This document shows, in pieces, positions 16,748 through 25,630 of a stretch of 48,648 bases of DNA. Below the pieces are notes generated by a model. That model saw only the letters and a program-made list of their open reading frames with translations, had not been told where the DNA came from and ran no database searches. The position numbers and the translations under genes were made by a program. The first letter of the stretch is position 1. Each line of letters opens with the position of its first letter. The stretch is taken from positions 1 to 48,648 of the forward strand of contig JAQVHY010000004.1 in NCBI GenBank assembly GCA_028695935.1, read 5' to 3'. Source of the DNA: Desulfobacca sp. Its GTDB lineage: Bacteria > Desulfobacterota > Desulfobaccia > Desulfobaccales > Desulfobaccaceae.

Positions 16748-16775
16748 GGAAACCGAAAACCGGAAACCGAAAACT
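16748..16775 (+). repeat. short tandem repeat (2 x 14 bp)
   Basis: GGAAACCGAAAACC followed by GGAAACCGAAAACT between rbfA and the DUF503 gene. Two imperfect copies only; probably replication slippage, with no evident function. Confidence 0.6.
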
Positions 16776-16777
16776 TC

Positions 16778-17065
16778 TTATACATGCCAAACTTCTATCT
16801 GAGAATCGATGATCTGGGCTAAATGTTGAGCTTCCATATAGTTGATGATCTTGGTAAAACTGGAATCTAAGATTTTGGCATCATTGCTGATCAGCGCCAG
16901 ACCCAGCTTGGCCTGTTGCCACAGCTCATGGTCCTCGACTTCCGCAATGGCTACCGGGAACCGGTGTCTGACTTTTTCAATCAGACTCTTAACCACTTTC
17001 CGCTTGCCTTTCAGAGAATGATTTTCCGGAAGGTGGAGGGTAATGCGGGCGATCGCCACGACCAT
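16778..17065 (-). CDS. DUF503 (YlxP-like) protein
   Basis: A 95-residue protein matching DUF503: ITLHLPENHSLKGKRKVVKSLIEKVRHRFPVAIAEVEDHELWQQAKLGLALIS. The family sits almost always between infB and rbfA and is suspected to take part in ribosome assembly or translation, but its molecular role is not established to my knowledge. Its position here, 59 bases after infB and before rbfA, is the canonical one. Confidence 0.9.
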   Translation of the reverse strand: MVVAIARITLHLPENHSLKGKRKVVKSLIEKVRHRFPVAIAEVEDHELWQQAKLGLALISNDAKILDSSFTKIINYMEAQHLAQIIDSQIEVWHV

Positions 17066-17124
17066 GAGCTGTTTTTCTGCCTTCGGGTAATCCCGGTAGC
17101 GAGCCAGGCTGGTTAAACCGAGCC

Positions 17125-19974
17125 TTAACCCTGGCGACCAGGAAGGGGCTCTAAATGAGCCTTCACTTCTTCTAATCGATAGGCCTCCAGGATATCCCCC
17201 GCCTTTAGGTCATCAAATCTTTCAATGCCGATGCCACATTCATAGCCCGCCGCCACCTCTTTAACATCGTCTTTAAAACGTTTCAAGGAGTTGATTTTAC
17301 CATCAAAAATCGCGGTCCCGTCGCGGCGGACCCGGACCAAGGCGTTGCGTTCAAACTTACCCTCGGTCACATAGCAACCGGCAATCACCCCGACCTTGGG
17401 GATGGAAAAGAGCTGCCGGACTTCGGCCTGACCTAAGGGCCGCTCCTCATGAATCGGCTCCAGCAGGCCTTCCAGGGCAGAGTGAATATCACTGCTCAAG
17501 TGGTAAATGACGTCATAGAACCGGACATCGACATTCTCTTGTTCGGCCAACGCCTGGGCCTTGGGATTGATACGCACATTAAAGCCGATAACGATGGCAT
17601 TGGAAGCCGAGGCCAACATGATATCGCTTTCGACAATATCGCCCGTCCCGGCATGGATCACGCTGACTTTGATCTCTGCGGTGCCCAGTTCCGACAGGGC
17701 CTGTGTCAGGGCCTCAATCGAACCCTGGACATCGGCTTTAAGGATCAGGTTCAGTTCTTTGACCATGCCCTCCTGGAAGCGCTCATAGAGCTTTTCCAGG
17801 GTGACTTTACTCAGCCGGGCCAGGGCCGCTTCGCGTTGTTTCTGTTGTCTTAACTGTGCCACCTGTTTGGCGATCCGCTCATTTTCGAGCACCATAAACT
17901 CATCCCCGGCATTAGGAACGCCGCTGAAGCCCTGGACTTCCACTGGAATTGCCGGAGTCGCCTGCTCCGCCCGAACCCCGCGATCATCGAACAGCGCCCG
18001 CACCCGGCCATACTGCAGACCACAGACAAAAACATCACCGGTTTTTAAGGTTCCCTCCTGAACGAGTACCGTGCCCACCGGCCCCCGGCCTTTATCCAGC
18101 TTGGCTTCAATAATCCGGCCCCGAGCCATGCTGTCGGTACTGGCTTCGAGTTCCAGGATCTCGGCTTGTAACAGAATCTTTTCTAACAGCTCCTCAATAC
18201 CGATATGCTTTTTGGCCGAGATCTCGGCGAACTGCACATCTCCACCCCAGTCTTCGGGAACGATCCCATGTTCGGCCAGTTCCCGTTTTACCCGATCCGG
18301 GTTGGCATTAGGTTTGTCAATCTTATTGATCGCCACGACCAGCGGCACGCCCGCGGCCTTGGCATGGTTGATGGCTTCCAAAGTCTGGGGCATGACCCCG
18401 TCATCCGCGGCCACGATCAGGACCACCAGGTCGGTCACCTGGGCCCCGCGGGCCCGCATGGCAGTAAAGGCCTCATGGCCCGGAGTATCGAGAAAGACTA
18501 CGTCACCATGCGACAGTGACACCTGGTAGGCCCCGATATGCTGGGTAATACCGCCAGCCTCGGAATCAATCAAACGGCTCTGCCGGATGGCATCCAGCAA
18601 GGAGGTCTTGCCATGATCGACGTGACCCATAATAGTTATCACTGGAGGCCGGGGGACCCGATTGCCTTGTTCCTGGGGCCGTAATTCCAGAATATCTTCT
18701 TCGTGGGGGATGGCCCGTTCGACCTCATAACCGAACTCACTGGCCACCAGCACCGACGAATCATAATCGATAGGCTGATTAATATTGGCCATCACTCCCA
18801 AGCCCATGAGCTTTTTGATTATTTCACTAGACTTGATGCCCATGCGTTTGGCCAGTTCGCCGACGGTGATCGAGTCTCCGACTTTGATGCGTCGTTTAAT
18901 GGCCTTGGGTACGGTCAGCTCGGTTTTGGAAACCTTACGGATGGCTTTCTTGACGCCTTTTTTCTTGGAGACAAAACGGGAGTCGCCCTCGACCCCTTCG
19001 TATAATTCTGCCCCCTCACGTACTTCTTTCTTGCGAGCCGACTTTCTCTTGCTCACATCCTCGCTGGGAGCTTCCGCCACCCGCTTACCGCGTTTCTTCT
19101 TAGTCTTAGTTTTCTTTTCGTCTTTTTCTCCGGTTTCGGGAGCCGCGGGCCGCGGCTTGGCTACCTCAACAATTTTAGGTCGCGCCGCTGGCTTGGGAGG
19201 TGTCGCCACCTCAGACGGGGCCTCGGCTTCCGCCGCCGGCCGACTGATAATCCGGGCCGGCACTTCTTTCTTGGCTCTCTTGGCCTTTTGGCGGCGCAAG
19301 GCGGCTGAAGAATCAAACCCTTTGGCCTCGGCTTTGTCCACCGTCTTGGTAGTTTCAGCCATTGGTGCTTGTTCGGTCTCCGAGGTTGACTCAGGAGTTG
19401 GAGTCACTTCCGGGACCGGTGGCGCTACGGCGATCTCCGGCTCCACTGGTTCCGGGGGTGCCTCCGGTTCCGACACTGCCTCGACTTCCGGGACCGCCGG
19501 GGCGGAAGTCGCTTTTTCCGGCTCCGGCCAGGCAATTACCCGCGCCGCAGTTTTGGTTGGTTTCTTGCGAGTCCGAGTCTTAGGTGCAGGTTTGACTGCT
19601 TCAAGGGGTGCCGACTCCTCCGTCTCTGCCGGGGCAACCTCGGGATTACGGTCCGCTGCCGTAGTCTCCAAGGGTACCGAGGCCGGCGGCTCAACTGCTT
19701 CGCCTATTTCTGCTTCTAAAGCAGCCTCGGCCCGGGGTTCTGAGGTTCTGGTGGAAGTTAACCGGCGCCGACGCTTGACCCCGCTCCCCAATTTTCGTTC
19801 CTCGACCTGAGGCATGGTTTTCGCTAACATACTCCTGACTCGCGCAACATCTGGCTCATCTATTGAGCTCAGGTAATTTTCGACCTCCAGATTCATCTCT
19901 TTAAGGCGCTGCAGGAGATCTTTGACACCCATTTTAAATTCTCGAGCCAGATGTGATACTCTAGTTTTGGCCAT
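17125..19974 (-). CDS. infB: translation initiation factor IF-2
   Basis: A GTPase that brings initiator fMet-tRNA to the 30S subunit, about 949 residues from ATG 19974 ([13 protein letters not shown], the usual IF-2 start; an upstream in-frame ATG adds 21 unlike residues). An IF2-N domain comes first, then a long low-complexity P/E/A/K-rich linker (about 60-330), a second IF2-N domain, and the G domain with [24 protein letters not shown] and NKID. Domains II-IV contain the C-terminal fMet-binding module ([15 protein letters not shown]...). The extended linker is typical of delta-type bacteria. Downstream of nusA without an intervening ylxR. Confidence 0.96.
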   Translation of the reverse strand: MAKTRVSHLAREFKMGVKDLLQRLKEMNLEVENYLSSIDEPDVARVRSMLAKTMPQVEERKLGSGVKRRRRLTSTRTSEPRAEAALEAEIGEAVEPPASVPLETTAADRNPEVAPAETEESAPLEAVKPAPKTRTRKKPTKTAARVIAWPEPEKATSAPAVPEVEAVSEPEAPPEPVEPEIAVAPPVPEVTPTPESTSETEQAPMAETTKTVDKAEAKGFDSSAALRRQKAKRAKKEVPARIISRPAAEAEAPSEVATPPKPAARPKIVEVAKPRPAAPETGEKDEKKTKTKKKRGKRVAEAPSEDVSKRKSARKKEVREGAELYEGVEGDSRFVSKKKGVKKAIRKVSKTELTVPKAIKRRIKVGDSITVGELAKRMGIKSSEIIKKLMGLGVMANINQPIDYDSSVLVASEFGYEVERAIPHEEDILELRPQEQGNRVPRPPVITIMGHVDHGKTSLLDAIRQSRLIDSEAGGITQHIGAYQVSLSHGDVVFLDTPGHEAFTAMRARGAQVTDLVVLIVAADDGVMPQTLEAINHAKAAGVPLVVAINKIDKPNANPDRVKRELAEHGIVPEDWGGDVQFAEISAKKHIGIEELLEKILLQAEILELEASTDSMARGRIIEAKLDKGRGPVGTVLVQEGTLKTGDVFVCGLQYGRVRALFDDRGVRAEQATPAIPVEVQGFSGVPNAGDEFMVLENERIAKQVAQLRQQKQREAALARLSKVTLEKLYERFQEGMVKELNLILKADVQGSIEALTQALSELGTAEIKVSVIHAGTGDIVESDIMLASASNAIVIGFNVRINPKAQALAEQENVDVRFYDVIYHLSSDIHSALEGLLEPIHEERPLGQAEVRQLFSIPKVGVIAGCYVTEGKFERNALVRVRRDGTAIFDGKINSLKRFKDDVKEVAAGYECGIGIERFDDLKAGDILEAYRLEEVKAHLEPLPGRQG

Positions 19975-20067
19975 AAATCTTTCTATCCCCGTAACAATAT
20001 AGCTTAGTTTATCTAAAAATTCGCTGATCCCCGACACAGGGGGGTGATCACCGCCAGACGCAGACCC

Positions 20068-21399
20068 TTAGGCCTCAACATCCTCTTCTTCTACCGCGAG
20101 ATCGGCTTCGATCGCCCCTGACATCGGCATCTCGGCGGTCTCTGGCGGTGTGGGTTTCTCTTTGGGGCCAGCCAACATCTCTTGGGCCGCGGCAATGATG
20201 CTGGCCGCTTTTCTCTCGTTTAACCCTGGGACCTGCAGCAAATCCTCCAGGCTGCTTTCGGTGACCTCGCGCGCCGAAGTAAATCCGGCTTCGTATAGGG
20301 CACTGGCGGTCATCTCTCCCACCCCCGGGATCTGCAGCAAGGACAGGTAGCTCTCCTTCAAGGACTTGGAATATTTGGTTTCACTCTTAACATCAATCTT
20401 CCAGCCGGTCAGTTTGGAGGCCAGGCGGACATTTTGTCCGCGCTTGCCAATCGCCAGCGACAACTGGTCATCAGGAACGATGACTTCCATGGACTGGTTG
20501 GCCTCATCCAGGATGATCCGGCTGACCTCGGCCGGGGCCAGGGCTTGCGTCACAAATTTAGCCGGATCCGGATTCCAGGGAATGATGTCAATCTTTTCTC
20601 CCCGGAGTTCCTGAACAATATTTTGCACCCGGGAACCCTTCATGCCCACACAGGCCCCCACCGGATCCACATCCGGGTCGCGCGAGGTTACCGCGATCTT
20701 GGCCCGACTGCCCGGCTCTCGCACACAGGCGAGAATCTGGACAATGCCCTCAGAGATTTCTGGAACCTCGTTTTCAAACAGCGAGGTTAAAAATTCCGGC
20801 CGCACCCGCGATAAAATAATCTGGGGTCCTTTGGAATGACGCTTGACCTCGGCGACATAGGCCCGGAGGCGGTCACCCTGACGGTAACTCTCCCGCGGCA
20901 CTTGCTCCTCCGGGGGCAACAGGGCTTCGGTTCGACCCAGATTAATAATAATACCGGACTTATCCTGACGCTGCACGATGCCGCTGATGATCTCGCCCTG
21001 ACGATCCTTATAATCCTCATAGACGACATCCCGCTCGGCTTCCCGCATACCCTGGATAATCACTTGCTTGGCAGATTGGGCGGCAATGCGGCCAAAGCTG
21101 CCGGCATCCAGTTTGATGCCCAGGACATCGCCGATTTGACATTCAGCATCCAGCTTCTGGCCTTCCTCCAGAGAAAGCTGCATATCTGGGTCAATTACCT
21201 CGTCAACCACCTCTTTGAATTGATAGACCTCAATTTCGCCGGTGTCCTCAGAAAAATTGACCTCTATATCCAGCTTGGGATCGTACTTCTTTTTAGCCGC
21301 CGAACGCACGGCTTCCTCGATGGTGGTAATCAACAACTCCTTGTTGATCCCCTTATCTCGACAGACCTGATCAATGATACGTTTCAGTTCCCCAGTCAT
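20068..21399 (-). CDS. nusA: transcription termination/antitermination factor NusA
   Basis: 443 residues: N-terminal RNA-polymerase-binding domain (about 1-125), S1 domain ([32 protein letters not shown], about 134-165) and two KH domains ([27 protein letters not shown] and [23 protein letters not shown]). A helix-hairpin-helix pair follows ([17 protein letters not shown] and [16 protein letters not shown], about 359-410), then an acidic tail. NusA modulates pausing, intrinsic termination and antitermination. It lies 32 bases after rimP and 30 before the longest infB frame. Confidence 0.96.
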   Translation of the reverse strand: MTGELKRIIDQVCRDKGINKELLITTIEEAVRSAAKKKYDPKLDIEVNFSEDTGEIEVYQFKEVVDEVIDPDMQLSLEEGQKLDAECQIGDVLGIKLDAGSFGRIAAQSAKQVIIQGMREAERDVVYEDYKDRQGEIISGIVQRQDKSGIIINLGRTEALLPPEEQVPRESYRQGDRLRAYVAEVKRHSKGPQIILSRVRPEFLTSLFENEVPEISEGIVQILACVREPGSRAKIAVTSRDPDVDPVGACVGMKGSRVQNIVQELRGEKIDIIPWNPDPAKFVTQALAPAEVSRIILDEANQSMEVIVPDDQLSLAIGKRGQNVRLASKLTGWKIDVKSETKYSKSLKESYLSLLQIPGVGEMTASALYEAGFTSAREVTESSLEDLLQVPGLNERKAASIIAAAQEMLAGPKEKPTPPETAEMPMSGAIEADLAVEEEDVEA

Positions 21400-21431
21400 G
21401 AAGTTTCTTGCTCTCCTGAAGGACAGGCAAA

Positions 21432-21896
21432 TTAAAAATCAATATCCAGCCGGGCCCGGGCAATGTCGTCTAGGAGAATCTGGTAAATCTGGTCTCCCTC
21501 TTTCAGTTTCACCCGGTCATCCTCCAAGCCTAACAGTTCCCCCCGAAAAATTTGACGTTCGCCGGCCCCGGCTCGGGTGGTAATTCGAGCCAGCCGCCCG
21601 ACATAACGCTGATAATCAGCCGGTTTCTTTAGCGCTCGGGTAAGTCCGGGTGAGGAGACTTCCAAAGTATAGGCTTGATCGATCAGATCATGAACGTCAA
21701 GCAACTCTCCCACTACCTGACTTACTCGGGCACATTCGTCCAAACTGATGCCCCCTGGCTTATCGACAAATAAGCGCAACACCCAGCGCCTTCCGGCCCG
21801 GACCATTTCCGTCTCCACCAACTCAACTTCCTGAGCCTGCAACAGGGGCGCCACCAAGTCTTCGACCTGGGCGATAATTTCTACCGGCTTATGCAT
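21432..21896 (-). CDS. rimP: ribosome maturation factor RimP
   Basis: A 154-residue RimP, required for 30S subunit maturation. Family features: EIIAQVEDLVAPLLQAQEVELVETEMVRAGRRWVLRLFVDKPGGISLDECARVSQVVGELLD, then AYTLEVSSPGLTRALKKPADYQRYVGR and a C-terminal SH3-like half. It is the first protein gene after the tRNA-Gly and intrinsic terminator, which suggests that expression of the whole operon depends on readthrough or on a promoter within 21897-21942. Confidence 0.94.
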   Translation of the reverse strand: MHKPVEIIAQVEDLVAPLLQAQEVELVETEMVRAGRRWVLRLFVDKPGGISLDECARVSQVVGELLDVHDLIDQAYTLEVSSPGLTRALKKPADYQRYVGRLARITTRAGAGERQIFRGELLGLEDDRVKLKEGDQIYQILLDDIARARLDIDF

Positions 21897-21942
21897 GCGG
21901 TTAATAATAAAAGGCTTTCGGCCCTCCTGGGCCTGCCTAGTT

Positions 21943-21968
21943 AAAAAAAAAGTGGGCTTTGCCCACTT
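21943..21968 (-). terminator. intrinsic terminator between tRNA-Gly and rimP
   Basis: On the minus strand AAGTGGGC, a short AAA loop and GCCCACTT form an 8-bp stem (arms 21961-21968 and 21950-21957) followed by a run of nine U (plus-strand A 21943-21951, overlapping the base of the stem). It lies about 150 bases after the tRNA and 46 bases before the rimP start, in the direction of both genes. Confidence 0.88.
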
Positions 21969-22090
21969 CCGTGAAATTCCAAGATCTTATCCATCTCGGG
22001 GCGCATCTTGGGCGCTTTCATCCACCTTCAAAGAAGCTTAAGCCCGATTACTGCTGGCTTTCAGTATCCTCGATAGGGGAAGCGGGTATG

Positions 22091-22114
22091 CGATGGGCGT
22101 TACCGCGCCCATCG
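22091..22114 (-). other. perfect 9-bp hairpin just 3' of the tRNA
   Basis: CGATGGGCG (22091-22099) pairs with CGCCCATCG (22106-22114) around a 6-base loop, ending 6 bases past the tRNA 3' end. No U-tract follows, so it is not a canonical terminator. It may be a processing or stability element of the tRNA-rimP transcript. The remaining leader (21970-22090) shows no gene. Confidence 0.55.
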
Positions 22115-22120
22115 AATTCC

Positions 22121-22196
22121 TGGAGCGGGCAACGGGATTCGAACCCGCGACACCAAGCTTGGGAAGCTTGTACTCTACCAACTGAGCTATGCCCGC
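22121..22196 (-). tRNA. tRNA-Gly (anticodon CCC)
   Basis: A 76-base cloverleaf on the minus strand: acceptor GCGGGC..GCCCGC, D arm AGCTCAGTTGGTAGAGT, anticodon stem CAAGC/GCTTG with loop TTCCCAA (anticodon CCC, reading GGG), T arm CGGGTTCGAATCCCG, and encoded CCA (22121-22123). It heads the rimP-nusA-infB transcript unit. Confidence 0.95.
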
Positions 22197-22208
22197 CCGC
22201 CTGATTTA

Positions 22209-22237
22209 ATTTTAAAGATAATCTGCGTAGTTGTCAA
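22209..22237 (-). promoter_or_regulatory. strong sigma-70 promoter for tRNA-Gly (and possibly rimP-nusA-infB)
   Basis: On the minus strand TTGACA (plus 22232-22237), a 17-base spacer, then TAAAAT (plus 22209-22214). The -10 ends 12 bases before the mature tRNA 5' end, the expected distance for a short tRNA leader. A GGCGGGCGGG tract lies at the start site. Confidence 0.85.
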
Positions 22238-22378
22238 CCCCAATCTTCCGGCCTGATCAAGACCCCAACATGAGGTGTATCATACCCCTTTGAAACACAG
22301 AATGATACCGGCACCGACGGATTGATCGCCGAGCTACGCCAATCCCGGCAGTAACGGTCGTTCAAAAGAAAATATAGT

Positions 22379-23131
22379 TTATTCCAGACCCTGGACCAAA
22401 GCCAGGGCGTTTTGGCCCAGATCGGGAAGGTAATACCCTCCTTCCAGCACCGCGAAATGGCGCCCCTGAGCAACGGCCTGGGATGCGGCTTTAATCCATT
22501 GGCCGATCTGGTGGTAGTCCTCGGTTAAGAGGAGTCCGCCCCAATCTTTCCGGTAGGTATCGAAACCCGCTGAAACCGCCAAAATATCAAGGGATCGGAC
22601 CTCGGCCAGAGTAGCTTGCACCTCGGCCAGATATTTATCCCGGGTTTTCTGGGTGATATTGATTACCGTCACTCCGGGTCGGTCTCTAAAGGCGTTGACT
22701 GTACCATCCCCATAATGCAGGTCGATGTCCAGAACCAGGGCCTGGCGGATCAGGTGTTGCACCCGCAGGCGTTCCAGGGCCAGGGCCAGATTATTGAAGA
22801 AGCAAAACCCCCAGTGGCTGAACGGACTGGCGTGGTGGCCGGGAGGCCGGAGTGTGGCAAAGGCCGGTTCACCCTGCAGGGCTAACTCCGCGGCCAAGAT
22901 GGCGCCGCCTGCGGCCAGGGTGGCCACTTCGTAAAGGCTGGAATCCTGCTTAACCCGGTCGATGAGCTCAGGGGTATGGATCAGTAAAAGGTCGGCCTCG
23001 GTCGCCGGCTCCGGCACCAACACCGGGTAAAGCGGGGACAGGGTCTCATAAATCGTCTTTACCCGCTCCGGCTGTTCCACACTGGCCGTAGGATAATCGG
23101 TCAGATATTTTTCATGGTAGATAATCTTCAT
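22379..23131 (-). CDS. histone-deacetylase-like (class II) zinc amidohydrolase
   Basis: A 250-residue HDAC/acetoin-utilisation-family protein. Visible are the start motif YHEKYLTDYP, RPPGHHA (His99, His100) and the metal-binding DIDLHYGDGT (Asp137 and His139; His and Asp here bind zinc in the family). SAGFD (Asp191) and the final LEGGY (229-233) follow. It is shorter than typical members (about 300-370 residues), lacking some N-terminal and loop segments, but all catalytic blocks are there. Bacterial relatives deacetylate polyamines or acetyl-lysine; the substrate here is not predictable. Confidence 0.88.
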   Translation of the reverse strand: MKIIYHEKYLTDYPTASVEQPERVKTIYETLSPLYPVLVPEPATEADLLLIHTPELIDRVKQDSSLYEVATLAAGGAILAAELALQGEPAFATLRPPGHHASPFSHWGFCFFNNLALALERLRVQHLIRQALVLDIDLHYGDGTVNAFRDRPGVTVINITQKTRDKYLAEVQATLAEVRSLDILAVSAGFDTYRKDWGGLLLTEDYHQIGQWIKAASQAVAQGRHFAVLEGGYYLPDLGQNALALVQGLE

Positions 23132-23182
23132 AAGTATTCAGTCGATGGTGGCCAGTTGCCAGTTAAAATAACTAACTAATTT

Positions 23183-23335
23183 TCATCCGAAAACTCCCCC
23201 GCCCCTGGTGGGAGGGGTTTGGGCGGGAGACGCTAATTTCAACATATTGAGATTATATAATATTTTTTCACCCCCACCCTAACCCTCCCCCCTCAAGGGG
23301 GAGGGAATAGTAGGCTCCTTTTGGACAATAGTATT
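23183..23335 (+). repeat. composite GC-rich dispersed element, second copy
   Basis: Within the 439-base gap 23132-23570, which holds no gene that I can find. A unit 23190-23228, AT-rich core 23229-23268 (ATATTGAGATTATATAATATTTTTT), B unit 23269-23312. The flank after B (TAGTAGGCTCCTTTTGGACAATAG) parallels that of the 7640-7784 copy (AAGTAGGTTTCCGGATGGACATTAG). The shared core shows the two are copies of one unit and not two independent pairs of simple repeats. Confidence 0.75.
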
Positions 23336-23352
23336 CATCAAAGGCTAACTAG

Positions 23353-23433
23353 TAATCATCCTTGAACTCCCCCGCCCCTGGTGGGAGGGGTTTGGGGGGG
23401 GAGGGGGAGGAAAACAATGGTTTCCGGATTGAC
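23353..23433 (+). repeat. shorter A-only element in tandem with the composite copy
   Basis: A further A unit (about 23364-23411, ACTCCCCCGCCCCTGGTGGG then a long G-rich run). It starts with an AATCATCC flank and ends with GGTTTCCGGATTGACC, the same right end as at 7770-7784. It looks like an internally deleted version lacking core and B unit. Confidence 0.65.
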
Positions 23434-23507
23434 CCTACCTAGGGAGAAAACGGTTTTCATCGCAAGATCAAGATATTATGGACAACCCCTGATTTTTCTT
23501 CAGTCTA

Positions 23508-23563
23508 CTAACCACTAACTACTAACTACTAACTACTAACTACTAACCACTGACCACTGACCA
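23508..23563 (+). repeat. heptamer tandem array (8 units)
   Basis: Eight head-to-tail 7-mers: CTAACCA, four CTAACTA, CTAACCA, then two CTGACCA, ending 8 bases before the polyferredoxin stop codon. It is a simple-sequence array, not a CRISPR. Confidence 0.85.
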
Positions 23564-23570
23564 CAAATCA

Positions 23571-24455
23571 TCACGCTTCTCTTTTGGGGAGCGACCGCGG
23601 CGGGGTCGCGGGGAGGCTCCGCATATTAAACGATAAGGCCCCAAACCGACAGGCCTCCAGGCATTTCAGGCAGCGGATGCAGTTGGTATCATCAGGATTC
23701 TGGTATGGCCGCACTCCCATGGGACATTGGCGATAACAGGCGTGGCAATGGACACATTTATCCTCGTCATAATTTAACCGTATCAGACTGTATCTATTGA
23801 ATAGCCCATAAAACGCGCCCAAGGGGCATAACACTCGACAGAAGGGCCGACTGGTGACTATACTCCAGCCTATAATTAAGATCAGTATGGTGACTTTATT
23901 CCAGAAATAGAAGCTCAGGGTCTGCCACAGGCTGGGCTTGACCAGGAGCAGGGGGAAAGCTCCCAATAGGGTCCCGGCCGGACAGATTAATTTGCAGAAC
24001 CAGGGGGTGCCGAGGCCAACCGGGTCCACCCAGAAAAGCGGCAAAATCAGCACTAATAGAACTAATACGACATACTTAACATGTTTTAGGAACTCAGGGA
24101 GCTTTAATTTGGGCACCGGAATTTTATAGAGCAGATCCTGGATCAGGCCAAAAGGACAGAGCCAGGCGCAGGGGAAACGCCCCACTAGAGAGCCGATGAA
24201 CCCCAGATACCCCACCACCACCGTCCCCAGTTGAGGCACCCCGGAGGCCAGGGACAGACGTATATTAGCCATGAAATTCTGGAAGGCGCCTATCGGGCAG
24301 CCCAACAGGGCCGCGGGGCAAGAATAGCAGTTCAGCCCGGGATGGCAAATCCCTTTTAAAGGGCCTTGATAGATTATTGGCCCGAAGGGAAACAACAGAT
24401 AGGCATTGGTCAACAGGGTGAACAGGACCTGAATCAGGCGACGGATACGGCTCAT
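23571..24455 (-). CDS. 4Fe-4S polyferredoxin membrane protein (NapH/CcoG-like electron carrier)
   Basis: About 294 residues from ATG 24455, which overlaps the stop of the upstream 44-residue gene (TAATG). Several membrane helices are visible, and cysteine pairs sit in loops: a CxxGxxCxxCP pattern near the N-terminus, then CAWLCPFGLIQD, CKLICPAG and CRVLCPLGAF. A C-terminal 2x[4Fe-4S] ferredoxin domain follows: CVHCHACYRQCP and CIRCLKCLEACR. The CP-(F/L)-G motifs are those of NapH/RnfC-neighbour type membrane ferredoxins that move electrons between quinol and cytoplasmic carriers. The partner is not known; the overlapping CXXC peptide may be a physical partner. Confidence 0.85.
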   Translation of the reverse strand: MSRIRRLIQVLFTLLTNAYLLFPFGPIIYQGPLKGICHPGLNCYSCPAALLGCPIGAFQNFMANIRLSLASGVPQLGTVVVGYLGFIGSLVGRFPCAWLCPFGLIQDLLYKIPVPKLKLPEFLKHVKYVVLVLLVLILPLFWVDPVGLGTPWFCKLICPAGTLLGAFPLLLVKPSLWQTLSFYFWNKVTILILIIGWSIVTSRPFCRVLCPLGAFYGLFNRYSLIRLNYDEDKCVHCHACYRQCPMGVRPYQNPDDTNCIRCLKCLEACRFGALSFNMRSLPATPPRSLPKREA

Positions 24456-24589
24456 TAGCCAATCCCGATGCAAGAGAGGCAGATAGTCACCCCGGTATTG
24501 AGGAGAATCTGCACCTCACCGCTATTTAGCCCAACAATAAATAACAAGGTAAAAAAAATCAGCAGCCAGAACGCAGTTGTACGTACCAC
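24455..24589 (-). CDS. 44-residue one-helix CXXC membrane peptide (CD1871A-like)
   Basis: A short gene with GTG start 24589 behind a strong GGGAGGT ribosome site (5-base spacer) and stop TAA 24455-24457, whose last bases are the start of the next gene. Residues about 7-20 (FWLLIFFTLLFIVG) form a membrane helix and the chain ends ICLSCIGIG. Small proteins with this terminal C-x2-C-I-G motif beside 4Fe-4S membrane proteins have been named CD1871A-family CXXC proteins; this assignment is from memory. The two cysteines could ligate metal or form a redox disulfide at the membrane face. Confidence 0.8.
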   Translation of the reverse strand: MVRTTAFWLLIFFTLLFIVGLNSGEVQILLNTGVTICLSCIGIG

Positions 24590-24856
24590 TGGACACCTCC
24601 CTGACTAGCATGAGTTCAGTTCATTATATGCCTTTTGTGTAGATAGGCAAAACAAAAGCACCAAAAAATCTTGTTGGCGGAAGGGACTGAAAAAGCAACC
24701 ATCCTGCCTCGATGGTGGCTCTGACCGCCCTCCCCTGCCCTACCCTACACCTTTCTGAGCTTTCCTTCCACCCCCGATTATTTTCATAAAATAATTGAAA
24801 TCAGCTTCATTCTGGTGTTATCCTAAACCCGAATTTCCACTTCTATGAGGAGCTAC

Positions 24857-25378
24857 ATGGAAAAGCCAGCCCTGATTGTGGCAGATATGTTACGAGATTT
24901 TATCGAGCCGGACGGAGCCTTATACGTCGGTGAGGCCGGGTTGCAGATTGTGCCCTTGATAGCTCAAAAGATCGCCGAAATGCGGGAGCAAGGGGCGGTA
25001 ATCATCTTCCTCTGCGATGCCCACGAACCGGATGATCGGGAATTTGCCCGTTTTCCCCCTCACTGTGTGCGCCACACCCCGGGAGCCGAAATTATCCCTC
25101 AGCTAGCGGTGCAGCCCGGAGATTATCGGGTCGAAAAAACCCGGTTCAGCGGTTTATATAATACGAATCTGGAGGACATCCTAAAACGGGAGCAGGTCAG
25201 CGCCGTGCATCTGGTCGGGGTCTGCACCTCCATCTGCATCATGGAAACGGCCAGTGACCTGTTGGATCGCGATTACCCGGTGATTGTTTACCGCCAGGGA
25301 GTGGCTGATCTGAACCCGCAAGACCATGAGTGGGCCTTGAAACGAATGGCCCAAATCCTGGGTGCCCAGGTGGTGTAA
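24857..25378 (+). CDS. cysteine hydrolase of the isochorismatase/nicotinamidase family
   Basis: 173 residues from ATG 24857; the AGGAG 5 bases before it would lie inside the coding region if the ATG at 24845 were used. The catalytic triad of the family is visible: Asp10 (IVADMLRDF), Lys94 (YRVEKTRFSGLYNTNLE) and Cys127 (GVCTSICIMETASDLLDRDY). FLCDAHEPDDREF resembles the metal-binding D-x-H loop of nicotinamidases, so NAD salvage is a reasonable guess. Monocistronic; the 267-base gap upstream shows no gene. Confidence 0.87.
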   Translation: MEKPALIVADMLRDFIEPDGALYVGEAGLQIVPLIAQKIAEMREQGAVIIFLCDAHEPDDREFARFPPHCVRHTPGAEIIPQLAVQPGDYRVEKTRFSGLYNTNLEDILKREQVSAVHLVGVCTSICIMETASDLLDRDYPVIVYRQGVADLNPQDHEWALKRMAQILGAQVV

Positions 25379-25381
25379 TAC

Positions 25382-25413
25382 CGTTTTCTGTTTTGAGTTT
25401 TCTGTTTTCTGTT
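25382..25413 (+). repeat. low-complexity GTTTTCTG repeat
   Basis: GTTTTCTGTTTTGAGTTTTC and the following TGTTTTCTGTTG form degenerate repeats of TTTTCTG right after the hydrolase stop codon. On the other strand this is a CAGAAAAC-type repeat. No hairpin; of unknown meaning. Confidence 0.45.
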
Positions 25414-25565
25414 GAAATGCTTGATTCAATCAATGTGTTATGTGATGGGTTTGTTGTAGTTGTATTTGGATGAAAACTTGGTATAAGACACCCGGGGGTG
25501 CTCGGCTGCTGGTAGGGTTCGGGCTAATTCAGAGCAATTTATCTCTCGATCTCTGGCGGTAAACC

Positions 25566-25593
25566 TTGACAGGACTAGGAAATTATTTATAAT
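25566..25593 (+). promoter_or_regulatory. consensus sigma-70 promoter of the yceD-rpmF...ribD operon
   Basis: TTGACA (25566-25571), 16-base spacer, TATAAT (25588-25593): both hexamers are perfect and the downstream DNA is very AT-rich. Transcription would start near 25600, giving a leader of 30-60 bases before the DUF177 gene. It is the best promoter I see in the window and fits the high demand for rpmF and fatty-acid synthesis genes. Confidence 0.88.
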
Positions 25594-25630
25594 TAATTGT
25601 TTTGAGATTTATATTTGAATTATATAATTT

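Noticed and set aside
18785-19810. 341-codon open frame on the plus strand inside infB
   Set aside because: It is antisense to the low-complexity IF-2 linker, its product is compositionally biased S/A/G/T, and there is no ribosome site or family resemblance. GC-rich codon structure explains it.
21959-22204. Plus-strand frame ending with RDSNPRHQAWEACTLPTELCPPA
   Set aside because: This is the complement of the tRNA-Gly gene read as protein, a known spurious-ORF signature.
23508-23563. Heptamer array considered as a CRISPR array
   Set aside because: Units are 7 bases with no spacers, and there are no cas genes.
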